Assembly (NCBI GenBank): GCA_022747635.1
Contig: JAKTNV010000014.1
Location: forward strand, 13,423,110-13,487,109
Direction of reading: 5' to 3'
Length of the DNA stretch: 64,000 nt
Origin: Hetaerina americana
Lineage: Eukaryota > Arthropoda > Insecta > Odonata > Calopterygidae
Made by a program: the position numbers and the translations under genes. The notes under the pieces are model-generated. The model had not been told where the DNA came from. It was given only the letters and a program-made list of their open reading frames with translations, and did not search any database. Below, piece by piece: positions 1 through 33,500 of the stretch. Every line of letters starts with the position of its first letter. The first letter of the stretch is position 1.

Positions 1-18579
<18,579 letters not shown>

Positions 18580-21500
18580 TCAATGACTATCCATGAACTG
18601 AATATCGGATAACAGGAGAAGTGTTTTAGGAAGCGGACGTGGCTGAGGTGAAAGAACAGTCATGAGTTGTCTTTCCATGTCCACATTGGTCCTGGAAGAT
18701 AATACAGTTCAACATTAGTATCCACTCAAGAATATATAATGATGTCAATTTATTGTCATGATATCGATTTCTCTTCAAACATGGAGTGGGAGCTAATTAG
18801 TATTGAACTACTGTGGCAAATCGACAATTTGAGTTATGCCTTTAAAACAGAAGCTCCATTGAATTGGTGATCATTAAAGAGGATGCCATTTCCGATCCAT
18901 GCAAAGAAAGTAATAAATTAGTACTATTGTGCAATACAAATTTGGAAAATACAATATGCTCCTTTAAGTGAGCACGGAAGTACTTTTGTTAATAAGCTGT
19001 GATCCATTTGCTTATGGTAGATGGTCTAGCTAGCACACATATACCTAATTACACTATGTTTGATATTATAGTCCCTTTGGATATTGTTTGACATATTTAT
19101 ACATACCCCTCACATGGAATTACATGATTTGATGAATAATTGTATAATATTAAGTCAGCTTGTAAAGGGTTGCCTATTGAGCAATGGGACCTGGAACTGC
19201 TTACAATACAAATCAGTTTTGTTTCAGCAGGATTTACAAGCACAATGGCATACAGAAAAAAAACACAACATACACTCTTTCAAACTAAAACATTTTCATC
19301 AAGACCCTTGATTTCAACATCAAACATATATGGTTAATATTTCCTGACTTAAAAAACATCACTTTTGCACATATTTTCCTGAAATTTTGAATAAATTGAA
19401 TAATTACAGATTTTTAGTGACTAAACTAAAGAATAAGCTAAATGCGAGACTTGATTTGAGGTATGGAATCCTAGGTTAGACAACATTAATCGTACACTAT
19501 TGTGATTTGGGGCGAAAAGAAGAATCAAACAAATATCATCCTCTATGAAAGTCTGAAAAGTTTCCGACCTTCTAAATGAAGACATCACTCTTCAACTAAA
19601 GTTGGGGAATGTCTTTGCACAAGTGCAGGACGGTACTCACCATAATTAATTATAGTCATTTTGGACACTTTAAGTTGCAGTTTTACAATCGTTTGAGTGA
19701 GTCTGAGAGTTTTTGTGAAAATAGAAAAAAGTGAGTAATGAGCTGTCAATAAATCATTGTTTTTGAAAAGCAAAATGCCAACAAAAATCAAAGGTGAGTT
19801 GGATGCTGTGTACAGGGACTCTGCAGCATCATTTAAGACTGAGAAATTTCGACAGCTGAATTTAAACGTGGCCTTACCAGCTTGATTGATGATGATTGTT
19901 CAGGACAGCCAACAATGCAACAGCCACCAATAAAATCGGAAAAGTTCACGAAATGTTACTGGCTGACCATTGAATTAAGGTTAAGGAGGTGCAGAAGCTA
20001 TAGGCATATTGAAAGAATGCATTTGTCATATATTGACTGAAAAATTGGACATGTATAATCTATCCTCGTCTCAGCTGCTGCTTTGCCCACTTTGGACCGA
20101 AAACACATTCGAATGAATATTTCCAATGCCCGGTTTGAGTGGTTTAAGCAAAGAAAGTCATTTTTTGAATGCATTTTTTTGTATCCTAACCTTAAAGTTT
20201 GGGTTGAAAGACAAGAGATTTTCATCGGATGAGGAGGTTATCACATACGTAAATGTCTGTTTTTTTTTTTTGGAAAAGCATTGCAACTACTGTTTGGAAG
20301 GGTTAAAAAAGGTTGAGCATCACTGGAAAAAGTGTATTGACTTAACAGGAGACTATGTTGCAAAATAAATTTGAAGACAAAATGAGTTCATTTGTTACGT
20401 CTGAAACTTTTCATACTACCATAATATGATCAAGGTCACTTCATGCTGCACCCAGAATTCACTTTTATCTCCTTTCCCTCTTCTTCTTAAGAGACCTACA
20501 CCTAATCCTTTCATAGGATCTTCTTACGAAAACCCTTTTCCCAAGGCATTCAGCTCAATTCACAAATAGCCAAACATCCAAAGTGACTATGAGTGGAATG
20601 AAGCTCTTCTGGCAGATAAGTGTAAACAATAACACCAATGCCCAGTTAAATGATCCCTAATTATGGAGTACTTTTTACATATCAGTTAATGAGAGGGATA
20701 CACTTCCTTTTTTATGATCATATATAATCTCTTTTTTTTTATTTGCAGACAATATGGGTAGTTATTTGAATGAAACTGGCCATGCAAGTTGCAGTAATTA
20801 AAAATGGTTACTACTCCTATAATACATAACTAGACATATTATTATTAAGAGCCCAAATAGCAACCAGAGTAGCAGTAATTTGATATTTCATAGGCTATTC
20901 ATCATTCAAAATAGTAGCTCATGAAATTTGTTTACAAAAAGTACTCAGTCAATAGACATGATTGCTTTTTGTGGCTGTTTGTATTTGTCAATGTGATTCT
21001 AAATATATTATGCCATCTGCTACGGAATTTTTTACGCTTAAGTACATGAGATGTGACACGTTATTTGAACCACTTCCAAGGCAGGCAAAGGAAGGTAGGT
21101 ATGACTGACTATTCCACATCATTTTATGTGGTCGCCTTCTTCTATTCTAAATAAATAACATATGATAAGCTATACAATTGTGTATAAAAATATATCTAGT
21201 ACACTCACAAAGATGTAGGCTAGCAGTGTTCATGATATGATTGAAATATCTCCATTACAAAATACTTAACTAGTATAATTCACTTTTACCCAGGCTTTTC
21301 AAGGGACCATTTCTCCCACCAAATTATTTTTCTGACCACTGCTAGGAAGGTAACTTCAAGGTATCTATCTTAAACTTATGCCAGTCAATCAAGAGATTTC
21401 TGTATTCTGTTAAACCCTGAATAGCAAGAGTTAATGCTTAAAAATAAATAACAAGGCCAGTATTTCCAACCAGTTAATATCATTCATAATTTAAGCAATA

Positions 21501-24500
21501 ATGAATTAACTGAAAAGGAGTAATGGAAATAATTAAATTTGGGAAACTGCCACTATCTGTAAAATACTTTGTCATACCTTTGATATTTATTCAATACTCA
21601 AAACCTGAGAACTGGAGTCACAGTAAATTTTGTCTTTATCTTCATATTTTTAAAGATCAGAGGATATATGAATAATTTATGATAACAGTAGATTATGTGG
21701 CATATTAAAATGGAACTTCCTGAAAAACAGTTAATGGAATTTCTTCTACTACTGCAATAATTACACTCAATCAGCTGTTTGCTGCATAATGGGAGCTTTT
21801 TCAATCAGTGATTAATTTCCCATGACATTTTACTCAAGTTCATATTAAAATCATAACATATGATGGATGTCTATAGGCACTTATAGCTCAGTTACTGGCA
21901 AACCTATAGCATGACAGCTAGGTACGAGTAGTGAACTACAGTAAACAACTGACCACATTGTGACTTACTCTTGCCTGCAACTTTTAAATTGTAATTCTTT
22001 AGTAAAGGTTTAATTTTGTAAGATATTTCTCAACTAAGGCTTTACAGACATCTGATTGCACATTATTGTTTATCATTCTTATCCCTACTCAAACTGACTG
22101 CTGACATTTGATGAAAATAATATCGGTAAATTTTACTACACCTATAAAATGATTTGGTTTAGGATTATTCTCAACTTACACACACACAAATCCTGCAACA
22201 TTACTTTGTATGACATCTTCATCCAGAGAGGCAGCAAAGCTCACTGCCAATAAGTGGTGTAGAAGACTTGTACCTTAAAAATATATTGGATAAGTGAAAT
22301 TACAAGAGAAACAAAGAAATTACATTTGAAACAGTTAAAATTGACTTTCAATGTTTAATGTGAAGCATATCTCTAAGGATAACAGAAAAAATCAATGAAA
22401 AACAAAGAACAAGTAAACAACTGCAGCATTAACCTTTCGGTAGCAAAGTTTAATGGATGGAAAAATCCTAAATTATTTTATTTAGAAACTGAAATGGGTT
22501 GAAAAACATGGGCAACGAACATGAGTGTGTAAAACATATTATGTGTGAACAATAACTTTATGTCTGTAAATATTCCTCAGAATTGAACCTATGAATTTTA
22601 ATGAAACTTAGTATTTTTGTACGTTTTGATTTTGATAACTCCATTGAAATAGGTCTTGCAAAATACTTGTAAACATTCATTGGGGGCCAAAAATGTCTCC
22701 AAATGCATCATATACATGTAATCAGAAATCCTTGGTTACCTTCAATTCACTTTGAATCATATAACACTTTTTCCTACGCTATATATTTACTTTTTTAGGG
22801 TTTTTCTTTTCCAGTTTTATAATCTTTTCATTTTGAAAGAAGTTCTGTTCATAAAAAAATGGGAAAAAATATGGTATCATAAACTTGAGTTCAATTAAAA
22901 CATGTTTAAAATTAGGTTAGGCTGGGTTTGAAATGAAAAAAAAAATGTTTGAGTCATAAAAATACACCTTGAGCCAAATTAAAATGTATGCATTCAAAGT
23001 AAAATTTTTTATTACCCTTTGGGATTGGTGGAATCTGCTGGGAAGTACCTCTAGTGCATTGAATATTATAAGAGAGACTCTAAAACTCTGCGTTGAACAC
23101 TTGGTGAAGGTTTCCCATACAAAAAATTTCCCAGGCATAAAATTCAACTTGTTTGACTCTTTGTGACATTTGCAGGCCCTCATCGTGTGGTTTCACAGCA
23201 AAATATTTGACTATTCAGTTTACTTGTTTGAAATAATATTTGCTGTGGGGTAAAAAAATTTCACCTAAGAAATAAATTTATTTGATTTTCACAGGGTGGT
23301 TGCTATTTCCACACTAAACACTACCTTCGGTCAAGAAAGGAGTTCCTACAGTCCTCCACTTGAAAAGTAGTTTGACTGGTTTCTATGTTTACACATGCTA
23401 CATCATTATTAAAATTATTTTCCTTTTTGAAAATATGCAAAAACATCTTTTACATTAGCTGCATATCTTATCAGGAATCTACACACCTACTATAAATATC
23501 TCAGCATGGTTAAATGAAATCTGGTCAACTTCTGACTACTATATATTAGGCAATCTACCCTTTTAAAATATCTAAATGCTTGGGTATGATTTCCTTCACC
23601 AAGACTTTTGATTCAGTAAATCACCATCTTCTACAACTAAACTTTGGCTGTTTGGCATACAAAGGCAATACTAATGAATTGCTTAATTAATACCTAAATA
23701 CTCAGTCTCAAAGTGTCATGTTGCCAGACAAAAATGTCATGTGCATGTTTCCGATTAAATTTTCCTTGATTGGTGTGCTGCAAGGATCTGCACTGAATCC
23801 TGATAATATTCTTGCTATGAATTTATAATATTCCCATTTAAGTGCATTACATACATAATGTTAGAAGGCTAGTTCCATTCTTTTTGCCACTGAATTTGTC
23901 GTCATAATGGCTCGTACCAATGATAACTTGGTAACACATGGAAATCACATCATACGTATAATGAATGATTGGTGTCATTTTAATTCCCTTTCGTTAAATA
24001 TTAAGAAATCTCAACTTCTGTATTTGTCTAAAAGAAGCAAACTCGTTAATATCGATGTTAACATCAACATTCTTCAACTAAATCCTCTGATGCCTTCCAT
24101 TAAATTCTTTGGGTATTAAACTGGACAACAAACTGTCAGAGGGTGGGCATGTTGATAAATTGAAAATAAAGCTTAGTTATTAATGTTTTCACTATAGAAG
24201 TACATACTTGATACACCGTCTTCACTAATATACATTTAACAGCATACTATGATGACTTTTAATTTTTAAATTATTGTATATTACCATTCCTGGGGCTCAT
24301 CAAGCCACGCCGAAGAAATGTTAAAATTAAAAAAATTGATGCACGTCATGACCTTTGCTTGCCAAAAACCTCCACACCATTCATTCTCTTTTTAAAAAAC
24401 TGTCATTACTACTTATATAGTGCATTTATATTTTAGTACCATCTGTGCATATTCTCGCCTAATTTGTTATTGTATAAAACTTTCCTCTGATGTACATCAA

Positions 24501-27500
24501 GTATGATACTAGGCATACAAAGATTTTCTAACAAGGATTATCAGAATTATTGATCTTAAATGTACCATGCACACATACGTTATATAACTTTGATATGTCC
24601 AGTATTATTATTATAAAATCCTAATTGCAAGACAAATATGAAATTATCATCACTATTAATCTTAATCAATGCATTAGTTTTCCGGGTGACAAATGTTCTT
24701 CTGTTATATTGTATCTGAAGTTCAATTTGTATACCTATTTCAAGCACATAATGTTTTAGGTTCAGCATTCCAGTGATACCATGTATACATTTTGGAATGC
24801 TATCATTGGAAAAACCAATGATTATTATTATTATTATTATTATTATTATGAGCACTTGATAATGATGCACAAGCATTGCAACTGATTAAAATAGATATAC
24901 TCTTCATGGCAAAATGCAAAATTTGTTTCACTGTTACGAAACAGCTCCATTGTGTCAGCTTGACATGCTATTATTCATCATACAATAATTGAAAGTAACT
25001 GATAATGTGGATTTTAATTTCAGAACATACCAGGAGTCACTGAAACCAGCTTTGTCATGTTATCCTCAGCTTTCATTCCAAGGGGCATACATGAGTCTGG
25101 CAATGAAGGTGCACCAATTTTGCAGATTCTGACATCAGAAAATCGCACATCAAATGAATGTGGGTAGAGCCGCGACCTTAGACCATAAAAATATTCTTTA
25201 ACCCGGGAATCCCTAGCTTCAGCTCTCGTTGCTTGACTACGTTCCACAACCTGCAGAGAAATCACAAGTACTGGATGTTAGTAGTTCCAGCAATGAATAA
25301 TTATAGCTGGCGAGTGAGAGCAACTCATCTGCCTCCATGATGATCCATGACACTGCACTGTGATTCATAGAACTAACAATTAAATAAATTCCCTCTTGAC
25401 TAACTATCATAATCATTTATGGGTCCAAGTAGCCTTAATATATTTTGACTCCTCTGCCCTCATATTTGGTTCAATAGCATTTTTGTCATTTAGCAAGCTT
25501 TTGGAGGGTGAATGTTTCATTAAAAAAGTAGTTCAATTCATAGGAAAGAACTAAGAAAATGTTTATGGCAAAGGCACCATCTTGGTCTTATAAAAACAAA
25601 ATAAAGAATGGAACAATGAAATGTTAATATCCACTAGGTGAGCACCCACCATCAATTACAGACTTTCATAAATATTTTTAGAATAGTCCACATTTATTCT
25701 CACTAGTTGAAATAATGCAAGAATTCACATTCAAGTTCACCAAAACAAGCTTGAACGTTTTCAGTAATAATTAGAGAATAACTTGTTTCATGGCTATTGT
25801 TTTTAAAGAACCAATAAACAAATTAAATGGAAATATAAATGAAATGACTGAACATAGGTGACAGAATATCTGAATAGAGCATTGAATTTATAGGAAGTTC
25901 TTTTCAGATGTTACACACTACAAATGGATACATTTGTGGTGACATTATTTATTCAGAAAGTAAAATCAGAGCAATTACCAATCAGATGTATTCATTGAAA
26001 AGCAGTCATTAGTTAGCCAATGCAAAAAAATATTTCATTAAAGTCTAAGCATGCGCCAAATCCAAAAATGTATTGAATCCCCAGATCAATATAAATTAAA
26101 CTCCAAATCTTGAATTAAATTCTTCCTCCTTCACGTTTAATTTTAAATCCTCATTTCTATTTTGGCAAATAAATGTTTGCATTGAATCCAAATACAACCT
26201 TATATTTTTTAAAGTCAAATAATCATTTTGAATTAATTTGTTATCTCTTGATCTTTCACAGCAAATTTATACTTCAAGTAACTAAAAAATATACCCACAG
26301 AAAACCCATAGCCTTTCCTTATTCTACTCTTTTTCCAATAAAAAATACTGGAAACTTCATAACCTATTTTTTTTTGGTATGATCCAAGATTATTTCATGG
26401 ATTCCCTTAATCACAGTTTTGAAGAGTTAAGCATCGCAGGACACCCAGTAGACTCAAGATTTTTGGTATTGAATTTTGTAAGAAAGATTTCATTTAGTGC
26501 TCACCCCTCCACTTTTGGGCAGAAATACAACTTTCACAAATGATGGCATATCCCGCACCAACTCATTAAAAAGCCGCTCTTGATCCAAGACTAGAATCAC
26601 ATCTACTTCAAATGCCTGAGCAACATGCGTTAATTGGCGATAGCCATCTCCTTTCACCCATCCACAGGTATTGATGACCACCCCTGAAGCATTGGCTGTT
26701 TTAAAAAGAAAAAACAAAGATTTATTCAAAAGGAGATTTTACAAACAGCCTCATATGATTTCATCATTAGACTGCAAAAAATAATGAAGAGGATATATTA
26801 CCTTTTCGATTACTGCCCATTCTTTCTTGAATGACCTCGGCAAGTCTTGACACCAACATATTGTAAAGAGCAGGGTTGTTGCCGGGAGACTTGTGACCAT
26901 AATGATAAACCAAAGGAGCTTGTTGGGAAAAACCCTCCTCCACTGTTGCTGGTCTTTCAACTAGAAGTGCTCCTGCAAAAGGAAAATCACCACCACTCAT
27001 CAAAACTCTTGTCCTAATACACTGGTAAAAAAACATGTGGTTCATTAAGATAGTGAAGATGGCCGCCAGTAGTAGAACACGTGTCTCTCTCACTCCTACG
27101 CTTTTCTACTTTTGTCGTTATTTCGCTACTTTCTCCGAGTTTTTCCACACGAATTCTTGTGCATATGTCCTGTGATCATTATCCATGTGAAGATATCCCA
27201 GTTCCTCAAGATACTTTCAGTTACAGAAGTTTTTACTTTTCCACCTTCGCATCAAGTGGTTTATCCCCCTGTCGCCTCCGTTTCCCCGTCAGCCTGTCTC
27301 CTGGCTCCCGGCGACTCCTCGGACCCTCGCCGACTGCCTCGACGCCACACTCTCGCTGCGGAGTTGTCATCCTGCTTCTCATCCTGCTCTCGGGTGATGT
27401 GAACCTTAACCCCGGCCCTCCTTGTGCCCCCCCAGTGCATGTGTACTACCAGAATGTGAGAAGTCTTAGAAACAAACTATCAATTTGTGACTCCCATGCG

Positions 27501-30500
27501 CATGAACTTGCGCAATTTGATATAATTGCGTTATCCGAAACTTGGCTGTCCCCCTCATTTGCCGATGGTGAATTATCCTTCTCGGTCTCACACAGTGTTT
27601 ACCGCCGAGATCGTCTGACTAGAGGTGGCGGGGTGCTCCTTGCCATTAATTCCAAGTACCCCTCAAAGCGACGCAAAGACCTCGAAACTGCTTGCGAAAT
27701 CGTATGGAGTGAAGTCTCTCTACCCCATGGTGCGCATTCCAAAGTTAATAAAATCTTTGTTGGCTGTTTTTACCGTCCCCCAAGCAGTGATATCTCGGTT
27801 CTCGAAAACTGTCTTGATTCTGTGTTTAAAACTATTAATCTTGGTCCAATTATTTTAGTTGGTGACTTTAATTTATCCATTCAATGGGACACGCCAACGC
27901 ATGGTACCCCTCTCAATGGTCACGACGAATTCTTCATTGAACATTTTATAAGTGCTCTACAACTTTCGCAATACTGCACCCAACGCACCCGAAACCTGGC
28001 AACCCTGGACCTTCTCCTCTCGTCCGTTCCCCCTGAGGCTCTTACCCCGGGAAGGAATATTTTCAACTCTGACCACGAGTCTCTGGATGCAGTTTTCCGC
28101 ATTAGAGGTTCCCGGAAACTCCGCGGGGATCCCCCTGCCCACATGAAGCCTTTTCCTGCCTGGTCGAAGGTCCGCTGGGAGGACGTTAATCGCTGCCTCG
28201 ACCTTCTCCCCTGGGGTGTGCTTACCGCTTTGTCTCCTGAAGAAGGGGTGGACTTCCTTTACCTTGTTATTGAAAGTGTGATAAAAGATTTCGTCCCTCT
28301 TGTGAAACCCAAGTCAAAGAAATTCCCGTCGTGGTTTAAGCCGGACACTGTGCACCTTCTGGGTAACAAAAATCGCGCTTGGTACCTGTATAAAAATTTT
28401 CTGAACAAGAACACTCGGCGTTCTTTCATCGAATTACGTTGCTTTTCCAAATCTCTCATCCGTCGCGACTACGAAGAATTTACACTAAGGCTATCATCGT
28501 CCATCACATCTGACCCAAAAAAATTCTGGTCGTTTGTCAATCGTCGTCGTAATCGCCCGCAGATTCCCGTTGCTGTTTCTTATGGCAATGCTAAAGCTGT
28601 GGGACCTGAAAGACCGAACTTATTTCTGAAATTCTTCACGGAATGTCTGACTCCTGCTTTTAACCCTCCCGTCTCTAGCGATCTTTCCCTCACTCCAAGT
28701 TGTTGCTACTCTTTACCCCAAATCCAAACCGATTCCCGGGAGGTTTTTAAATTCCTTTGTAAGATCCCCCTCCGTCGCTCCCCTGGCCCCGATGGCATAA
28801 GTCCTATATTTGTACGCAACTGCGCTTCCTCCCTCTCTCTTCCCTTAAGCCTCTTATTAAATCGCTGCTTTTCCCTCGGTACTTTCCCCCCCCAATGGAA
28901 ATCCGCTAATGTTATCCCTATTCTTAAAACTGGAATTAAAAATGAAATATCTAACTATTGCCCTATCTCTTTACTACCTATTCTTTCTTCTGTTTGCGAG
29001 AGGATTATTCTCAACAGACTTTATTATTTTACTTCCCCTTTTCTGTCTAGCAACCAACATGGTTTCCTTCCGGGCAGGTCATGCTTGACCAATTTAGCAC
29101 TTTTTCAACACCACGCTGTTAGTGCGATAACAAGTAAGACTCAATTAGATGCCATCTTCTTGGATTTCTCAAAAGCCTTCGACTCCCTCAATCATAACCT
29201 CCTCATTAATAAACTCAGTCAGCGTTTTAACGTTCATGGAAACTTTCTCAAATTACTGACCAGCTTTCTTTCGAATAGAAATCAGCGAGTAATACTATCT
29301 GGCGCCTCATCTCCTTGGTCCTCTGTGACATCTGGAGTTCCTCAAGGTAGTATTCTCGGACCATATCTTTTTAATCTGTACATTGATGACTTAGCTTCCC
29401 TAGTCCCGACCTCCCTAGCCCACACGTTACTATATGCCGACGACTGCAAAATTTTTAAGGAAATTAATTCCCCCACGGATTGCTACCACCTTCAGGAGGC
29501 TTTAAATAAAATTTCAGAATGGTGCAGCACATGGATGCTAAATTTAAACTCAAATAAATGCAATACTCTAGTTCTCTCCCTAAAAAAATCTCCTCTTACC
29601 TTTAACTATACAATTAATTCAGTTCCTCTGAATCGTGTTGCTTCTGTCAAGGATCTTGGTGTATTAACTGATCGCAAACTAAATTTCTCAGGTCATATCA
29701 AAGCAGTTAAATGCAAAGCCATGTCTCTTCTAGGTCTACTTTACCGCTACACAGAAATAAAAGATGTACAATCTCTAACCGCATATTTCTCAACCATTAT
29801 CTTACCATTAATTACCTACCTCTCCCCTATATGGTCAATGTCTGCCCTATCTGACCTTAATACCCTTAACACGATAACTAATTTTTTCAGTAAAATTGTC
29901 AAGTACAGAGTCCCCCATCTTCGGGACTCGCCCACTGAATCACTTCTTTCCTCGCTCTCGATTTGTAATCTCTCCTCTCTACGTCTAAAATCCGATTTCA
30001 AACTCATGCATAACACCCTTAACTCCATTAACGACTGTCCTGAACTAATTTCCCTTATCAATTTCAGAGTTCCCCCCCGAGTTACCCGCGATCACTCTTT
30101 ATTCCACCAACCCGTTCCCAGATTGTCCCTCACCAAACGGTCCCTTTTCTTCCGTCTCCCCGCTTTACTGAATTCCCTTCCCGAAAGTATTGACCCCCTC
30201 TCACTCCCAGCCAACACATTTATAAACCTTTCTCTGACACATCTCTCACACCTCCCTCAATAGTATAGTCTTGTTGATGTTTGTATGTTTGTGTCCTTAT
30301 ATGTTCCTGTTATATGTGTCACTGTAAATTGGCAATCCTGCTGTATGTGCACAATTTTTTTACTAAATAAAATAAATAAATAAATAGTGATATTTTTTAA
30401 ACACTAAAAGCTACTATTAAATGTTATCAAACATACCTATTGTTCCTGGAACGGATATTTGGCCTTGGCCTACATCCAGGTCAACAAAAACTGGCCTTCT

Positions 30501-33500
30501 TCCCATTCGGACAGCATAATTGAGGAGCAACCTACACACTGTTGACTTTCCGACATCAGTAGGGCCAACAACCATTGCAATGGGGCCACGCCCACCTTCA
30601 CCCTCAGCTTTTCGTCGCAATTGTTCCATAGCGGCATGAGCATTTAGGTACATGATCTGCAATAATTTAAAGTAATTGATTAAGTGATCAATATCCATAG
30701 CAAAAAGCAGTAGCATGGAATCCCTATCTTAAGGCAATTCAACAGTAATTCATATATAAAACCACTATTTTTTTCAAATGGATTACAGAAGTCATTTACC
30801 ACCAGATATCTGAACAAAATCATCACAACTGAAATGCGCCCAAAATTCACATATTCAAGGAGATTTCCCGGTTTTCAAAGTGTATGGCCACCTTGTTTTC
30901 CAAGGACTCATGTTCCTGATGCATGGAGTACATATGGGTAAACTAATTTTCCTCGAGCATAATATATGTGATTTACAAAAAATGCCTTCTTAGATTGAGC
31001 TTGTCTCCTCATGATTCCCATTGAGTTTCATATCTCTTATACCATTTCTGAGGCAGGCAAAAGACTCCACTTATGGGTACAGCTGGGGGGGGGGGGGGGG
31101 GAAGGGGGGGGAGTCGAGGGGCAATGACCACCCCCTAAATTAAGAAAATAATTATTACAACAATAATGTATTTCATTCATTTTGATAAATGGTACAACCA
31201 TATTAAAGAACATGTCAATAATTCAAGATGATGACAAAGCAGGCCTCAAGTTTTTATAAGTTAGAAAACTTACTCCAAAGCAGAAATTTAGTACACCATG
31301 TGGGAGTAGAAGAAACTTAAGAGAGAGCAGTAAAAGAACTGATAATAGGAGACAGATAAAGAGGCAGAAATCATTTACCCTACCAAAAAAAATATTAGGC
31401 TTATCTCTCTAGTTTAGCCAATCATTCTTGTACCATAGAGTGGTCATTGAGTACCCTGTGGAGAGTAAAGACCTCCATAAGTTTGACGATGACAGGGGAA
31501 CACCTCAATGGGCTATACATTTTAACCCTGCATGGAAAAATAACACAGATAAAAAGGGAGGAATCTGAGAGGAAAATTTTGAAAAAGTTTTCAATAAGCT
31601 CAAGAAAAAATTTTTTGTTACATATTTTATTGATAAGATTTTGATTTCAATTTAACAGAAAACTCATTTTACTTCAATAAAAAAAATATACTAAAGGACT
31701 GCTCATTGTAATTTAGCAACCTATACCCTTCAACTGCATGCAAGTTACTACCCCATGTAAATTGTTTCCTTCCTATTCATTCAGACAACAGAAGATTGCA
31801 ACAGATTTTCTTGAGCATTTGGATTTAGAGGAAAGTAATTTAGAGCACTTATTGCTCAGACACTTCATTCTGAATATACTAGTCAGAGGTACAGACAGAA
31901 TGTTGACAGATGGTCTTTTCTTTCTCACCTAATGCAAATCCCTGCTTTACCCATAATTTCTATAATGATCTCCTGTTCTAATTTTTCTACTTGTATCACT
32001 CTTTGGCATATTAGGATTTCAATTTTCTTCCAGTTGATTTTCAAATTATATTCTAAAGATCTGGGTACATTGAGTTTGAGAATGCCCACAGGTTTTCAGA
32101 ACTCTACTATGTTAACAAAAATTTCTTGCACACACATTTAAACACTCAAATTCTTAACATTTAAAAAGCCATATTTTCAGTTTGGGCCATTAAAAACCCA
32201 ATCCATCAGTCTAAGGCAAAAATATTGATTCTAATGATAATAACTTCTTCTTTACCTGGTCTCAAGTTAATTATAAACTTAGGTGATTAATTATGAAGAA
32301 CTTAGAAAAATCAGATGACACAAATGTATATTCACCTTAAAAATTTGACTTACCATCGGAGTCTCCTTTGCAATGTAGACGACATCTGTCTTTCCTTTGA
32401 GCTCAACAGTACAACCTTGCCAAGTAAATACAGCTATTTTTGCTCCAGATGTAAAAACATAAGCTTTCCCTTTGACTAGTTCAGTCCCAAAAACCTCTCC
32501 CATGCCACTCTTCAACTGAAAAATGGTCACATTAAATTATTGATGAAATTGAAATATGGCACATTATATACTAGAAAATGTAACATGTTTGAAGAGTTTA
32601 ATACATGGTGCTTAACTATCTAAAAAGAATATTTTCATTCATTAAATAGTCCTGCATTTCATTTACAGTCCTATGGAAGAAAGAGCTGTTCACATTACGT
32701 AAAATATATGTTTTTATGGGGCAATTTTATTTTTGGGCATTTGAACTTCATAATAAAAGTTGTTTATTTCATTCTAAGTTTAAACATTAATAAGTGCAAA
32801 TCAATATTATAATATAATCTGACTGGCACTTATTTACTTCAATTGGCAAGTTTCATGTATTTGATGACTTGCTACTTCCATGAATCCCAGTCTTTAAACT
32901 CATTTAACTATTCTTTGGAGTTTAATCTATTTTATCACACACTTTTTCCATTCATCTCATATTTTTTCAACATTGACCAAGGAATCATGTTTCTGTGGTG
33001 GCTGAACCTCATGGTGTAATTCAGTTCAAATATGAACACAGTACAAATTAAACATTTTTTTGTACAATCTATCATTTTAAACACTACAAAAACTATCTAC
33101 CAGAAATCTATTCCTTTATGACTGGTTTCGTTGTTTGGATTTTAATTGGTTATCAAATTCTTCAACTTTTCAAATGCCAAAGATGAAATATTAGTTGGTT
33201 CTTTTCGGAAATGAAAAATAGTAACTTTGTGATTCCACTTTTTCAGTGGAATCACAAAGTTACTATTTTTCATTTCCCATTTGAATAGACTCCATAAAGT
33301 TATGCCAGAAACCATCAATCATTGATTCTTTCCATCTTTGGCAAAAAAAACTGCACATATGTAACCTGTTTGTAACACATTACATAAATACAAAAAAAAC
33401 ACCATCATTTAACTAGAGAATATTTAGCATTAAACGTGCATATTAGTTAGAGTGAGACAGCAAAGCTTTGAAGTGTGCAGTAGGAAATAATTACAGGTGG

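Noticed and set aside
27081..27164. N-terminal extension of the LINE protein
   Set aside because: It would need a GTG start; the first in-frame ATG is at 27165.
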